64,000 bases of DNA, from the NCBI RefSeq assembly GCF_029953285.1, contig NZ_JASAOI010000022.1:62001-126000 (forward strand). The letters run 5' to 3'. This document shows positions 17,226-26,047 of this stretch, in pieces. Source of the DNA: Yinghuangia seranimata. GTDB lineage: Bacteria > Actinomycetota > Actinomycetes > Streptomycetales > Streptomycetaceae. The notes under the pieces were generated by a model. It saw only the letters and a list, made by a program, of their open reading frames with translations. It made no database searches and was not told the origin of the DNA. The position numbers were made by a program, and so were the translations under genes. Within the stretch, counting starts at the first letter, position 1. Each line of letters opens with the position of its first letter.

Positions 17226-17840
17226 TCAGCCGCGTCCTCCCGGGCGCTCCGCGACGTGCACGTCGCCCTTCGCGAACAGCTCGTCCAGGTCCGCCAGCAT
17301 GCCCTCGGCCAGGTCCCGCTCGGACTGGTAGTAGCGCTCGCTCCAGCGCAGCACCAGGGCCGGGAACGGCCAGCGGTCGTGCGCGGTGTCCTCGGACGCC
17401 TGCACCTCGGCGAGCGTGCGGTCCGCCCAGTCGCGGTGCTCCTCAAGGGTCTTGCGGAGCTCGTCGGGCTCGGACAGGTGCCCCATCCACACGCGCAGCG
17501 CGACGCCGTGCTTGAGCACCGGCGGGCCGGCCGGCGTCTCGCGGGCCCACGCGGCCAGCGCGCGCTGGCCGGCGTCGGTGATGGAGTAAAGCCGCTTGTT
17601 GCGCAGTTCGTCCTGCGACGCGATCCGCGAGACGGCGAAGCCGAGCTGTTCGAGGCGCTTGAGCTCGGTGTAGATCTGGCTGAGCGCGGGGCTCCAGTAG
17701 AAGAAGCGCAGCGACGAATCGGCCCACTTCTTCAGGTCGTACCCGGACCGCTCGCCCGGGAAGGACAGCAGGCCGAGGACCGCCCACGCGGTGTTCGGCA
17801 GCTTGGGCAGCTCCTGTTGTGGCGCTGACGCGTCCTTCAT
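17226..17840 (-). CDS. PadR-family transcriptional regulator
   Basis: 204 residues with the PadR winged helix at about 15-95 (NTAWAVLGLLSFPGERSGYDLKKWADSSLRFFYWSPALSQIYTELKRLEQLGFA) and a C-terminal helical dimerisation domain (about 115-190). These regulators usually repress a neighbouring operon and let go when a small aromatic or lipophilic ligand binds. The gene diverges from the monooxygenase gene across 107 bases containing inverted TGACGTAG elements, its probable operator, and a related element lies before the SDR gene at 20069. ATG 17840 begins the conserved sequence. Confidence 0.9.
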   Translation of the reverse strand: MKDASAPQQELPKLPNTAWAVLGLLSFPGERSGYDLKKWADSSLRFFYWSPALSQIYTELKRLEQLGFAVSRIASQDELRNKRLYSITDAGQRALAAWARETPAGPPVLKHGVALRVWMGHLSEPDELRKTLEEHRDWADRTLAEVQASEDTAHDRWPFPALVLRWSERYYQSERDLAEGMLADLDELFAKGDVHVAERPGGRG

Positions 17841-17865
17841 CGTGTGTCCCTCCCTTTCACCCAGC

Positions 17866-17918
17866 TGATTCTACGTCAGCTCACCTCTTGACGTAGCAGT
17901 CAGTCATACATCTAATTG
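17866..17918. promoter_or_regulatory. PadR operator / divergent promoter candidate
   Basis: CTACGTCA (17871-17878) and TGACGTAG (17889-17896) form perfect inverted 8-base arms, 18 bases repeat to repeat, between the divergent PadR and monooxygenase genes. TTGACG (17888-17893) can serve as the -35 for the monooxygenase, with TCTAAT (17911-17916) as -10 after 17 bases, so a bound repressor would cover the promoter. The right arm extends to TGACGTAGCAGTCA, which recurs with one mismatch at 19983. Confidence 0.65.
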
Positions 17919-17947
17919 GAGTATTCCCCGGACCCCAGGAGCACGGC

Positions 17948-19096
17948 ATGCAGTTCTCGATGATCTTCGAGGCCCAGATGGCCAACCCGACCGCCGAGCA
18001 CGAGCGTCAGGTCATCCTCGACTCCGTCGAGCAGGCCGTCTACGCCGAGGAGATGGGCTTCGACCGAGTGTGGGCGGTGGAGCACCACTCGACGAAGTGG
18101 TACTCGCACATGAGTGCCCCGGAGATCTTCCTGACCTGGGTCGCCGCGCGCACCAGCCGCATCCGCATCGCGCACGGCGCGGTCTGCATGCCGTTCAAGT
18201 TCAACCACCCCGCCCGCGTCGCCGAGCGCATGGCGATGCTCGACACGCTGTCCGGCGGCCGCCTCGACGTCGGCGCGGCCCGCGGCGGGACGCTGCAGGA
18301 GACCAGCCTCGTCGGCGCCGACGTGGAGACCACCAAGGCCGAGGTCGAGGAGGCGCTGCGCATCATCGGCGCCGCGTGGCAGAAGGACGAGCTCGAGTAC
18401 AACGGCGAGCTGCTCCAGATCCCGCCGCACCCGATCCTGCCGCGCCCCGTGCAGACCCCGCACCCGCCGCTGTTCCTCGCGTGCAGCAAGCAGCCCAGCC
18501 TCGTCGAGGCCGCCAACATGGGCGTCGGCGCGCTGGTCCTCGGCTTCGCGGGCCCCGAAGAGGTCGCCAACCTCAACAAGATCTACCGCGACGCCGTCGA
18601 GGCGCGCGACGGCAGCCAGTTCGTCTCCACCGTGCAGAACAACCACCTCGTGGCGCTGTGCCCGACGATCGTGTCCGAGGACGGCGCCAAGGCCCGCCAG
18701 ATCGGCGCGCGCGGCCAGCGCTTCTTCGCGCAGTCCATCGCGCACTGGTTCTCCGGCGGCAAGTCCGGCATCCCGGACGAGGCCGTCGTCGAGGGCCGCG
18801 ACGAGGTCGCCGTCATGCAGGAGGCGGCGGAGCAGCAGGTCGCGATGCTGCACGAGGCGCAGATCCCGGTCACCGTCAACGCGACCGCGACCTACAACCT
18901 CAACCACGCCTACGGCACCGCCGAGGACGCGATCGGCTACGTCCAGAAGCTGATCGACGCCGGCGCCGACGAGATCATGTGCCTGATCCAGATGGGCACC
19001 GTCCCGCAGGAGGCGTGCATGGAGACCATCCGCATCTGGGGCGAAGAGGTCATCCCGCACTTCCGCAAGAAGTACGGCAGCTCGCTGGGCAACTGA
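17948..19096 (+). CDS. LLM-class flavin-dependent monooxygenase (luciferase-like)
   Basis: 382 residues of the bacterial luciferase superfamily, which uses reduced FMN (or F420) and oxygen. Typical blocks: FDRVWAVEHHSTKWYSHMSAPEIFLTWVAARTSRIRIAHGAVCMPF, HPARVAERMAMLDTLSGGRLDVGAARGG and, near the end, DEIMCLIQMG. Members include type II Baeyer-Villiger and terpene monooxygenases. It is followed by SDRs and an esterase, which suggests oxidation of a ketone to an ester or lactone. AGGAG precedes the ATG. Transcription probably starts at the divergent promoter shared with the PadR gene, and a strong terminator follows the gene. Confidence 0.88.
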   Translation: MQFSMIFEAQMANPTAEHERQVILDSVEQAVYAEEMGFDRVWAVEHHSTKWYSHMSAPEIFLTWVAARTSRIRIAHGAVCMPFKFNHPARVAERMAMLDTLSGGRLDVGAARGGTLQETSLVGADVETTKAEVEEALRIIGAAWQKDELEYNGELLQIPPHPILPRPVQTPHPPLFLACSKQPSLVEAANMGVGALVLGFAGPEEVANLNKIYRDAVEARDGSQFVSTVQNNHLVALCPTIVSEDGAKARQIGARGQRFFAQSIAHWFSGGKSGIPDEAVVEGRDEVAVMQEAAEQQVAMLHEAQIPVTVNATATYNLNHAYGTAEDAIGYVQKLIDAGADEIMCLIQMGTVPQEACMETIRIWGEEVIPHFRKKYGSSLGN

Positions 19097-19131
19097 GCGC
19101 AGCCCCACGGGGCCTGACGCCACATCAGGCA

Positions 19132-19172
19132 GGGCCGCCCGTTCCGGTGCGGAGGACTGGAACGGGCGGCCC
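19132..19172 (+). terminator. terminator after the monooxygenase gene
   Basis: GGGCCGCCCGTTCC (19132-19145) pairs perfectly with GGAACGGGCGGCCC (19159-19172). The strong stem makes the monooxygenase gene a separate transcription unit from the SDR that follows. Confidence 0.8.
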
Positions 19173-19226
19173 GACCCATGTGTAATCCGTACGACCGTTC
19201 GCGCTCACGATGAGAGGCCCGCATCC

Positions 19227-19982
19227 ATGACCACCCTCTCCGGCAAGGTAGCCGTTGTCACCGGGGCCGCACGCGGCATGGGCGAGGCCGAGGCCCGGCT
19301 GTTCGTCGAACGCGGCGCGCGGGTCGTGATGACCGACGTCCTCGAGGAGGAGGGCCGCGCGGCGGCCGAGAAGCTGGGCGGCGCGGCGCGGTTCGTCCGG
19401 CACGACGTCTCCTCGGCCGAGGACTGGGCCCGGGTCGTCGAGACCGCGGTCGCCGAGTTCGGCGGCGTCGACGTGCTGGTCAACAACGCCGGCCTGCTGC
19501 GGCACGCGCTGCTGATGGAGGAGACCGCGGAGAACCTGGACAGGATCCTGAAGGTCAACCTGTTCGGCGCGTTCCACGGCATCCAGGCCGTGGTGCCCGC
19601 CATGAAGGCGCGCGGCGGCGGCTCGATCATCAACATCTCCTCGCTCGCCGGCCTGCAGGGCATCCCGCGGCACGCCGCGTACGGGGCGTCCAAGTGGGCG
19701 GTGCGCGGCCTGACCAAGACCGCGGCCCTGGAGCTGGGCGAGGACGGCATCCGCGTCAACTCGGTGCACCCCGGCGCGGTGGACACCGCGATGCTCGGCC
19801 GCACGGTGGAGCGCGGGCGCGGCGGCTTCCCCGCGGTACCGCTACGCCGGGTCGGCGAGCCGGAGGACATCGGCGAGCTGGTGGTCTTCCTGGCGTCCGA
19901 CGCGTCGTCGTGGATGACCGGCACGGAGTTCGTCATCGACGGCGGGTCGATGTCCGGCATCGTGCCGCCCATGCGTGCTGAA

Positions 19983-19985
<3 letters not shown>
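19227..19985 (+). CDS. SDR-family oxidoreductase 1
   Basis: 252 residues, classical short-chain dehydrogenase: cofactor motif TGAARGMG, NNAG, catalytic Ser-Tyr-Lys in NISS and YGASKWAVRG, then PGAVDT and the C-terminal MTGTEFVIDGGSM. The acidic residue after the second strand (MTDVLEEEG) points to NAD rather than NADP. It is most like the FabG/hydroxysteroid dehydrogenase subgroup and very similar to SDR 3 at 21868 (shared GEAEARLFV, RFVRHDVSS.EDWARVVE), so the two are duplicates. A probable role is oxidation of an alicyclic alcohol within the PadR cluster. The start is ATG 19227. Confidence 0.9.
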
Positions 19986-20848
<863 letters not shown>

Positions 20849-20858
20849 CGCGGACCCG

Positions 20859-21821
20859 ATGAGCGACTCCATGACCGGCAAGCCGCTGGACCCGGCGGTG
20901 CGCGGCCTCATCGACATGATGACCGCGACGTTCCCGCCCGTCGGCACCACGCTGGACGACGCCCCCGAGGCCCGCCGCATCCTGGCCGCCGCGCCCAAGT
21001 CGCCCGCCCCGCCGATACCCGTCGCGCACGTCGGGGACCGCACCGTCCCGGGCCCCGACGGCGACCTGCCGGTACGCGTCTACCGGCCGGCCGGCAGCAC
21101 CGACGCCGAGGCCCTCCCCGCCGTGGTCTTCCTCCACGGCGGCGGCTGGGTCCTGTGCGGCCTCGACACCTACGACCAGACCTGCCGCGCGCTGGCGAAC
21201 GCCACCGGCGCCGTGTTCGTCTCGGTGGACTACCGGCTCGCGCCCGAAACCCGCTTCCCCGGCGCGGCCGAGGACGCGTACGCCGCGTACACCTGGGTCC
21301 GCGCCAACGCCGCCGAACTCGGCTGCGACCCCGCGCGCGTCGCCGTCGCCGGCGACTCCGCGGGCGGCAACCTCGCCGCGGCGGTGGCGCTCATGGCCCG
21401 CGACCGCGGCGCCGAGCAGCCGACGTTCCAGCTGCTGATGTACCCGGTGCTCGACCACCGGCGCGCGACCGCGTCGTACACCGAGAACGCCGACGGCTAC
21501 TTCCTCACCGCGGCCCAACTCGCCTGGTTCTGGGCCCAGTACATCGGGCCGGACGGCGACCCCGCGCACCCCTACGCGTCCCCCGGGACCGCCGACGACC
21601 TCAGCGGGCTCGCGCCGGCGTTCGTGGTCGCGCCCGAGCTGGACCCGCTGCGGGACGAGGGCGTCGCATACGCGGAACGCCTCGCCGCGGCCGGCGTCCC
21701 CGCGGCGTACGGCGTCTACGAGGGCATGTTCCACGGCTCGATCAGCATGGGCGCGCTGGTCCCGGCCGCCGTCACCGCGTTCGCCGACGCGACCGAGGCG
21801 CTGCGCAAGGCACTCGCCTGA
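20859..21821 (+). CDS. alpha/beta hydrolase, hormone-sensitive-lipase-type esterase
   Basis: 320 residues with HSL-family signatures: oxyanion motif HGGGW, nucleophile elbow GDSAGG, DYRLAPE between them, an Asp in the ELDPLRDEG region, and a late His in GMFHGS. It hydrolyses esters or lactones in the cytosol. It sits directly after SDR 2 and 46 bases before SDR 3, which suits a pathway where a ketone is oxygenated to an ester or lactone and then opened. ATG 20859 was chosen; a second ATG four codons downstream is possible. Confidence 0.9.
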   Translation: MSDSMTGKPLDPAVRGLIDMMTATFPPVGTTLDDAPEARRILAAAPKSPAPPIPVAHVGDRTVPGPDGDLPVRVYRPAGSTDAEALPAVVFLHGGGWVLCGLDTYDQTCRALANATGAVFVSVDYRLAPETRFPGAAEDAYAAYTWVRANAAELGCDPARVAVAGDSAGGNLAAAVALMARDRGAEQPTFQLLMYPVLDHRRATASYTENADGYFLTAAQLAWFWAQYIGPDGDPAHPYASPGTADDLSGLAPAFVVAPELDPLRDEGVAYAERLAAAGVPAAYGVYEGMFHGSISMGALVPAAVTAFADATEALRKALA

Positions 21822-21867
21822 CCCGTCGGCGCCACCCACGAGCACTTCCGAGGAAAGGAGCGGTCCC

Positions 21868-22641
21868 ATGGCACAGCTCGCCGACCAGCTGGACGGCAAG
21901 GTCGCCGTCATCACCGGCGCGGCACGCGGACAGGGCGAGGCCGAGGCCCGGCTGTTCGTCGCCCGCGGCGCGCGCGTCGTGCTGACCGACCTGCTGGAGG
22001 AGGAGGGCGAGAAGGTCGCGGCCGAGCTCGGCGACGCGGCGCGCTTCGTCCGGCACGACGTGTCCTCCCCCGAGGACTGGGCCCGCGTGGTCGAGGTCGC
22101 GCTCGCCGAGTTCGGCACGGTCGACGTGCTCGTCAACAACGCGGCGATCTACTGGACCAAGGCCTTCGCGGACGAGACCCTCGAGGGGCTCGACCGCATC
22201 TTCAAGGTCAACTTCCAGGGTGTCTTCCTTGGCATGCAGGCGGTGCTCCCGACGATGAAGGAGCGGCGCTCCGGCTCGATCGTCAACATCTCCTCGCAGT
22301 CCGGCCTCGAAGGGCTCCCGTCACACTCCGCGTACGGCGCCACCAAGTGGGCGGTCCGCGGCCTGTCCAAGACGGTCGCCCTGGAGACCGGCGAGTACGG
22401 CGTGCGCGTCAACTCGGTCTACCCCGGCGTCATCGACACCCCGATGATCGCCAAGGCCGGCGTCGAACGCGGTGAGGGCAAGTTCCCCGGTGTCCCGCTG
22501 CGCCGCATCGCGGCCCCGGAGGAGGTCGCCGAGGTCGTCGCCTTCCTCGCGTCGGACGCCTCGTCCTACATGACCGGCGGCGAGATCGTCGTCGACGGCG
22601 GCATGACGGCGGGCGCCGTGCCCCCTGCGGGACGCTACTGA
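21868..22641 (+). CDS. SDR-family oxidoreductase 3
   Basis: 257 residues. TGAARGQG, NNAA (Gly replaced by Ala in the usual NNAG), NISS, YGATKWAVRGLSKTVALE, PGVIDTPM and MTGGEIVVDGGM. It is highly similar to SDR 1, so the pair arose by duplication within this cluster. AGGAAAGGAG precedes the ATG, a strong ribosome site. The probable role is oxidation of an alcohol formed before or after the oxygenation step. Last gene of the PadR-linked set; tRNA genes follow. Confidence 0.9.
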   Translation: MAQLADQLDGKVAVITGAARGQGEAEARLFVARGARVVLTDLLEEEGEKVAAELGDAARFVRHDVSSPEDWARVVEVALAEFGTVDVLVNNAAIYWTKAFADETLEGLDRIFKVNFQGVFLGMQAVLPTMKERRSGSIVNISSQSGLEGLPSHSAYGATKWAVRGLSKTVALETGEYGVRVNSVYPGVIDTPMIAKAGVERGEGKFPGVPLRRIAAPEEVAEVVAFLASDASSYMTGGEIVVDGGMTAGAVPPAGRY

Positions 22642-22694
22642 CCTGCGGTTTTCCCCACACGGGTATCGGTTAGGAAGATGCCCGCCCGACCATG

Positions 22695-22700
22695 TAAAGT
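22695..22700 (+). promoter_or_regulatory. -10 hexamer of the tRNA-Ala promoter (candidate)
   Basis: TAAAGT lies 38 bases before the first tRNA. TTAGGA/TAGGAA about 18-19 bases upstream could be a weak -35. Confidence 0.4.
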
Positions 22701-22737
22701 AATGCCTGGCCAGTCGGGAAACCGGCTGATCAGGTGA

Positions 22738-22810
22738 GGGGCTATAGCTCAGCTGGTAGAGCACCTGCATGGCATGCAGGGGGTCAGGAGTTCAAGTCTC
22801 CTTAGCTCCA
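22738..22810 (+). tRNA. tRNA-Ala (GGC), copy 1
   Basis: 73-base cloverleaf. Acceptor GGGGCTA pairs with TAGCTCC (one G-T pair), D-arm GCTCAGCTGGTAGAGC, anticodon stem CCTGC/GCAGG with loop ATGGCAT giving anticodon GGC (reads GCC), and T-arm AGGAG-TTCAAGT-CTCCT. The discriminator is A; CCA is not encoded. Confidence 0.97.
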
Positions 22811-22845
22811 CCTCACAAGTGAATGGGCCGCGTCAGCGGCCACCC

Positions 22846-22918
22846 GGGGCTATAGCTCAGCTGGTAGAGCACCTGCATGGCATGCAGGGGGTCAGGAGTT
22901 CAAGTCTCCTTAGCTCCA
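22846..22918 (+). tRNA. tRNA-Ala (GGC), copy 2
   Basis: Identical in sequence to the copy at 22738 and 35 bases downstream of it, so probably one transcript. The anticodon is GGC and CCA is not encoded. GCC is a dominant Ala codon in such GC-rich genomes, which would explain the duplicate. Confidence 0.97.
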
Positions 22919-22928
22919 CCCGGAAACC

Positions 22929-22963
22929 GAAGGCCGCCTCTCCGAGGCGGCCTTCGTCGTTTT
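22929..22963 (+). terminator. intrinsic terminator of the tRNA operon
   Basis: GAAGGCCGCCTC (22929-22940) and GAGGCGGCCTTC (22944-22955) form a 12-bp perfect stem followed by GTCGTTTTC. It also faces the end of the convergent toxin-like gene. Confidence 0.9.
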
Positions 22964-22972
22964 CTCGGGTTT

Positions 22973-23248
22973 TCAGTTGTCGCCCACGTCGGCGCTGCTG
23001 TGCGGCTGAACAAGCGCGATCGCGACGGTGGGCGGCGGCGGGTCCGGCGCGAAGACGTAGGCCACGGTGACGGCCGGCGTCTCCGCCGTGCGCTCGATGT
23101 GCGTGACGTACACCTCGGCGCCGTCCCGGGCACCTCGCAGCAATCCGAGCCTCGGGTTCTCGGCCAGATCGCGGCGTAAAGCCCCGACCGCGCGGACGGC
23201 GGCCGGGCCCAGTTGCTCGGCTGCCACCTGTGCGCGCTTGGTGGTCAC
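22973..23248 (-). CDS. RelE/ParE-like toxin candidate
   Basis: 91 residues with a RelE-like layout: helical start (MTTKRAQVAAEQLGPAAVRAVGALRRDLAENPRLG), then strands LLRGARDGAEVYVTHIERTAETPAVTVAYVF with basic residues and a polar tail. RelE toxins cut mRNA on the ribosome. The start is GTG 23248 with GAGG upstream; a TTG 24 bases earlier would overlap the antitoxin stop. The gene directly follows a 98-residue acidic protein, the normal antitoxin-toxin order. The fold assignment is by layout and neighbourhood, not by a decisive motif. Confidence 0.55.
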   Translation of the reverse strand: MTTKRAQVAAEQLGPAAVRAVGALRRDLAENPRLGLLRGARDGAEVYVTHIERTAETPAVTVAYVFAPDPPPPTVAIALVQPHSSADVGDN

Positions 23249-23258
23249 CGCGACAACC

Positions 23259-23555
23259 TCACGGCCGGTCAACGGCGGACTCCTTCGCGGCCAGCGCGGC
23301 TTCGACGCCCTCGGCGATCGCGGCGTCCAGGTCGGGATTCTGCCGCAACAGGATGTGCCCCTTGTAGACGGCGACGACCCGAGCGGCGTCGGCCAGGTCC
23401 GGCGCCGAACCGTCGATCGCACGGGCGAAGTCGGCCTCGAAGTCCGAAGCATCGTCGGGGAACCCGAACCCCTCGTGCAACGCTGCGCGGATGTCGCCGA
23501 CCGTGTCGAGCGACGGCAGACCGCGGCTCTCGTGGTGCACAGGCTGGACGGTCAT
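23259..23555 (-). CDS. antitoxin-like protein (resembles DUF6247)
   Basis: 98 residues, acidic. DTVGDIRAALHEGFGFPDDASDFEADFARAID resembles the 'ppaaIRaaL....l..FeaeyrrAl' start of DUF6247 proteins, and VVAVYKGHILLRQNPDLDAAIAEGVEAAL matches their C-terminal part. In Streptomyces, proteins of this kind often precede a RelE-like toxin gene. GAGGAGG precedes the ATG, and a TAGGCT hexamer lies about 25 bases further up on the minus strand, followed upstream by two spaced direct repeats, the probable autoregulatory site. It should neutralise the product of the next gene. Confidence 0.6.
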   Translation of the reverse strand: MTVQPVHHESRGLPSLDTVGDIRAALHEGFGFPDDASDFEADFARAIDGSAPDLADAARVVAVYKGHILLRQNPDLDAAIAEGVEAALAAKESAVDRP

Positions 23556-23588
23556 GCGGGCCTCCTCGTCTGGTCACATCGAGCCTAG

Positions 23589-23624
23589 CTTGCATGCCTG
23601 CGACATCTCCTTGCACGCGTGCGA
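23589..23624. promoter_or_regulatory. two direct repeats 21 bases apart upstream of the toxin-antitoxin-like pair
   Basis: CTTGCATGCCTGCGA (23589-23603) and CTTGCACGCGTGCGA (23610-23624) match at 13 of 15 positions, and their starts are exactly 21 bases (two helical turns) apart. They lie where the -35 region of the antitoxin promoter should be, so they are a likely operator. Confidence 0.55.
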
Positions 23625-23679
23625 GGAGACTGGACCGGACCTGGCCCCGCAGGGCCGTGGCGCGCCTACGATGGCGGCC

Positions 23680-24333
23680 GTGATCAAACGTTTCGGCTCG
23701 GTGGTCGGTCCGCTGGTGGCGTGCGGGCTTTTGGTGGCGGCGTGCGACAGCGGGTCGGGGGACAAGGCGCCGGCCGCGTCAGGGTCGGCGCCCGCGTCGG
23801 CGACGGCGGAGCAGCCGCTGCCCGGGGCGGCGGCCGGCCCCGACGTCGCCAAGCTGCAGGAGCGCTGGTGGACCTGGGCGGCGGGGCAGCCGCGCGCGAC
23901 GAACCCGGTGGCGGACACCACCGGAGCCCGGTGCGCGACCGGGCAGCCGGGCGACGTGTGGTTCGTCGCCGGGACGTTCGGCGGCGAGGTCACCCGCTCG
24001 TGCACGGTGCCCGCCGGACGGCCGATCGCCGGGCCGCTGTTGAATATGCACACCGACGACCCCGCGCAGTGCCAGGAGTTCGTCGCGGCGGCGGACGGCG
24101 AGGTCGTGCTCGACGGCAAGCCGGCCGACGTGAAGAAGCTCGGCCCCGAGACCGTCACCCTCCAGGGCGTCGCCGGGAACCCCGTCACCGGCGACGCGGC
24201 GCCCGTCACCGAGCAGGCGTGCGGGCTGTGGTTCAGCCTCGCTCCGCTGAGCCCCGGCGCGCACAAGCTGACGATCTCCGGTGTGACGGGTTCCTTCAAG
24301 CTGAACGTCACCTACAACCTGACGGTCGGCTAG
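23680..24333 (+). CDS. predicted secreted lipoprotein
   Basis: 217 residues: basic start, hydrophobic stretch and lipobox LVAAC (Cys22), then a Gly/Ser/Ala linker and a globular domain with WWTWAAGQPRATNPVADTTG, CATGQPGDVWFVAGTFGGEV, CTVPAGRPI and a C-terminal PLSPGAHKLTISG block. The central motif recalls a widespread family of secreted proteins of unknown function ('W.W.......NPv.D..G..Ca..Q.G.VwFLaG'). Anchored outside the cell membrane. GTG 23680 was chosen because TACGAT lies 7 bases upstream (leaderless); an ATG nine bases earlier overlaps that hexamer. Confidence 0.8.
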   Translation: MIKRFGSVVGPLVACGLLVAACDSGSGDKAPAASGSAPASATAEQPLPGAAAGPDVAKLQERWWTWAAGQPRATNPVADTTGARCATGQPGDVWFVAGTFGGEVTRSCTVPAGRPIAGPLLNMHTDDPAQCQEFVAAADGEVVLDGKPADVKKLGPETVTLQGVAGNPVTGDAAPVTEQACGLWFSLAPLSPGAHKLTISGVTGSFKLNVTYNLTVG

Positions 24334-24432
24334 CCCGAAGCGTCGTCGGGACCCCCAAGTGAACGTCGTGGACGACTTTTCCGTGTCCTGGACAGCGCCT
24401 CGTGGGGCGCTCGACGACTTGGGGGGCACACA

Positions 24433-25044
24433 ATGAGCAATCCGATGGGCGGCTGGCCGCAGGGTGGGCAGCAGCCGCAGGGTGGGCAGGCGTACGGTCA
24501 GCCGCAGCAGCCCGGTTGGGGTGCGCCGCAGGGTGGGGCCGGCGGGTATCCGGGGCAGGTGCCCGGGGGCTTCCCCGGCGGGGTGCCGGTGCCGCCGCGT
24601 CGGCGTGGCCGCAGGGTCGCCGTCGTCGTGGGTGTGATCGTGGCGGTCCTGGTCGTCCTCGGTGTGGTCGGCTACCTGACGAAGAAGGACGACGCGACCG
24701 ACGCGAAGGTCGGCGACTGCCTCAGCCAGTGGAGCGGCGTGATCACCGTCAGCCAGATGCCCGACATCGTGGACTGCGGTACGGACAAGGCGCGGTGGAA
24801 GGTCGCCTCGCGGCACGACGACACGACCGACACGAAGCTGTGCACGAGCGAGGCGGACGCCAAGGGCGTCATCTCGGCCCTGTACTGGTCGGGGAGCGGC
24901 AAGAAAGCCGTGCTGTGCCTGGCGATGACGCCGGCCACGACGTACCAGGACGTCACCGGGATCGGCATCACGCCGTTCGGCTTCAACGAGCAGGCGTTCC
25001 AGCAGCTCAAGGAGCAGTCGCTGAAGGCGTCGGGCCAGAAGTAG
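24433..25044 (+). CDS. membrane-anchored LppU-like protein
   Basis: 203 residues: Gln/Gly/Pro-rich cytoplasmic start (MGGWPQGGQQPQGGQAYGQP), a basic RRRGRR stop, one membrane helix (about 61-81, VAVVVGVIVAVLVVLGVVGYL), then an outer domain with four cysteines (VGDCLSQW, IVDCGT, LCTSE, VLCLAM). The Cys layout and 'VGDCl......vvdC....a.wkV..r' pattern match the LppU/SCO3897 family of actinobacteria, whose function is unknown. No lipobox is present, so it is anchored by the helix. Confidence 0.75.
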   Translation: MSNPMGGWPQGGQQPQGGQAYGQPQQPGWGAPQGGAGGYPGQVPGGFPGGVPVPPRRRGRRVAVVVGVIVAVLVVLGVVGYLTKKDDATDAKVGDCLSQWSGVITVSQMPDIVDCGTDKARWKVASRHDDTTDTKLCTSEADAKGVISALYWSGSGKKAVLCLAMTPATTYQDVTGIGITPFGFNEQAFQQLKEQSLKASGQK

Positions 25045-25056
25045 CCGGCCCGGAGC

Positions 25057-25094
25057 GACGCGCCCGGCTCCGTGGCTTCGGGGCCGGGCGCGTC
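25057..25094. terminator. bidirectional terminator between convergent genes
   Basis: GACGCGCCCGGC (25057-25068) pairs with GCCGGGCGCGTC (25083-25094) between the LppU-like gene and the converging GntR gene. Confidence 0.75.
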
Positions 25095-25107
25095 GGTCGT
25101 TCCGGGG

Positions 25108-25899
25108 TCAGCCGAGGAAGCCGCGGAGCAACGCCGCGGTGCCGTCGAGGTGTTCGATCACGGCGAGGCGGGCCGCGTCCGGATCGCCGTCGAGGACGGC
25201 GGCCACGATCGCCTGGTGCTGCACCGCGCTGTGCTCGATGTTGCGGGACAGCACCGGGATGGCGTTCAGCAGGTCGTTGAGCCGCATGCGCACGTCGGCC
25301 GCGGCCGCGGTGAGCGAGGACGATCCGGCCAGTTCGGCGAGCGTGAGGTGGAAGGCGGTGTCGAGCCGCCGGTAGTCCTCGGGCGCCGCCGTGTCGACGG
25401 CCGCCAGCCTCGACAGCAGCAGTTCGCGCTGCGTGTCGGTCAGGCCGCGCGCCGCGAGCACCTGGACCGCGCCCACCTCGAGGACCTGCCGGAACGTCAG
25501 CGCGTCGTCCAGGGCCGGCCCCATGTCCTCGGCGCGCCGCCGGGCCTCGCCGGGCTCGGGGGCGGGCGGGGGGCCGGTGACGAACGTGCCGCCGAACCGG
25601 CCGCGCCGCACCTCGACCTGTCCGGCCTGCTGGAGCGCGCGCAATGCCTCGCGCAGCGTGATGCGGCTGACGCCGAGCCGCGCGGCGAGGTCGCGTTCGG
25701 CGGGGAAGCGCGCGCCCGGCGGCACGACGCCGAGCTTGATGGCGGCCATCAGCCGCTCGACGGTCTCCTCGAAGGCGTTGCCCGCCCGTACGGGCCGCAG
25801 CACGGCCTCGGCCGTCGGATCGTTCCAGCCGGGAAACTCCCGGGACTCGGAAGCACGTTCGTCGGCACGTTCGTCGGCGTCAGCCGGCATGTGGCCCAC
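25108..25899 (-). CDS. GntR-family regulator, FadR/FCD type
   Basis: 263 residues: a winged helix at about 40-110 (LMAAIKLGVVPPGARFPAERDLAARLGVSRITLREALRALQQAGQVEVRRGRFGGTFV) and an FCD ligand domain from about 125 (LTFRQVLEVGAVQVLAARGLTD, DTAFHLTLAELAGSSSL, HQAIVAAVLDGDPDAARLAVIEHL) with metal-binding-type His/Asp residues. It diverges from the gamma-glutamyl ligase operon across an imperfect palindrome at 25948-25971 and is probably its repressor, released by a pathway metabolite. From memory a GntR regulator occupies the equivalent place beside glnA4 in Streptomyces. Confidence 0.9.
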   Translation of the reverse strand: MGHMPADADERADERASESREFPGWNDPTAEAVLRPVRAGNAFEETVERLMAAIKLGVVPPGARFPAERDLAARLGVSRITLREALRALQQAGQVEVRRGRFGGTFVTGPPPAPEPGEARRRAEDMGPALDDALTFRQVLEVGAVQVLAARGLTDTQRELLLSRLAAVDTAAPEDYRRLDTAFHLTLAELAGSSSLTAAAADVRMRLNDLLNAIPVLSRNIEHSAVQHQAIVAAVLDGDPDAARLAVIEHLDGTAALLRGFLG

Positions 25900-25947
25900 C
25901 CCCTTCGCAGCGTCCGCGTTCCGGCACGGGAAAATCTTTCCTCAGAT

Positions 25948-25971
25948 CAATGGACTGATGTTAGACCAATG
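25948..25971. promoter_or_regulatory. GntR operator candidate
   Basis: A 24-base imperfect palindrome of the form CAnTGGnCTnAnnTnAGnCCAnTG lies in the AT-richer gap between the GntR gene and the glutamine-synthetase-like operon. The inner TGG...CCA symmetry is like FadR-subfamily sites. Confidence 0.6.
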
Positions 25972-26047
25972 AGATTGGATAGCCCGGGAACGACCGTACG
26001 AGCATGACGGACGACGGGAGAACGGTGTGACCCAGGGGAGGGCGGCG

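Noticed and set aside
22738-23600. Integrative element landed at tRNA-Ala
   Set aside because: No integrase and no tRNA 3'-end duplication downstream; the second identical tRNA is a full gene copy, not an att repeat.
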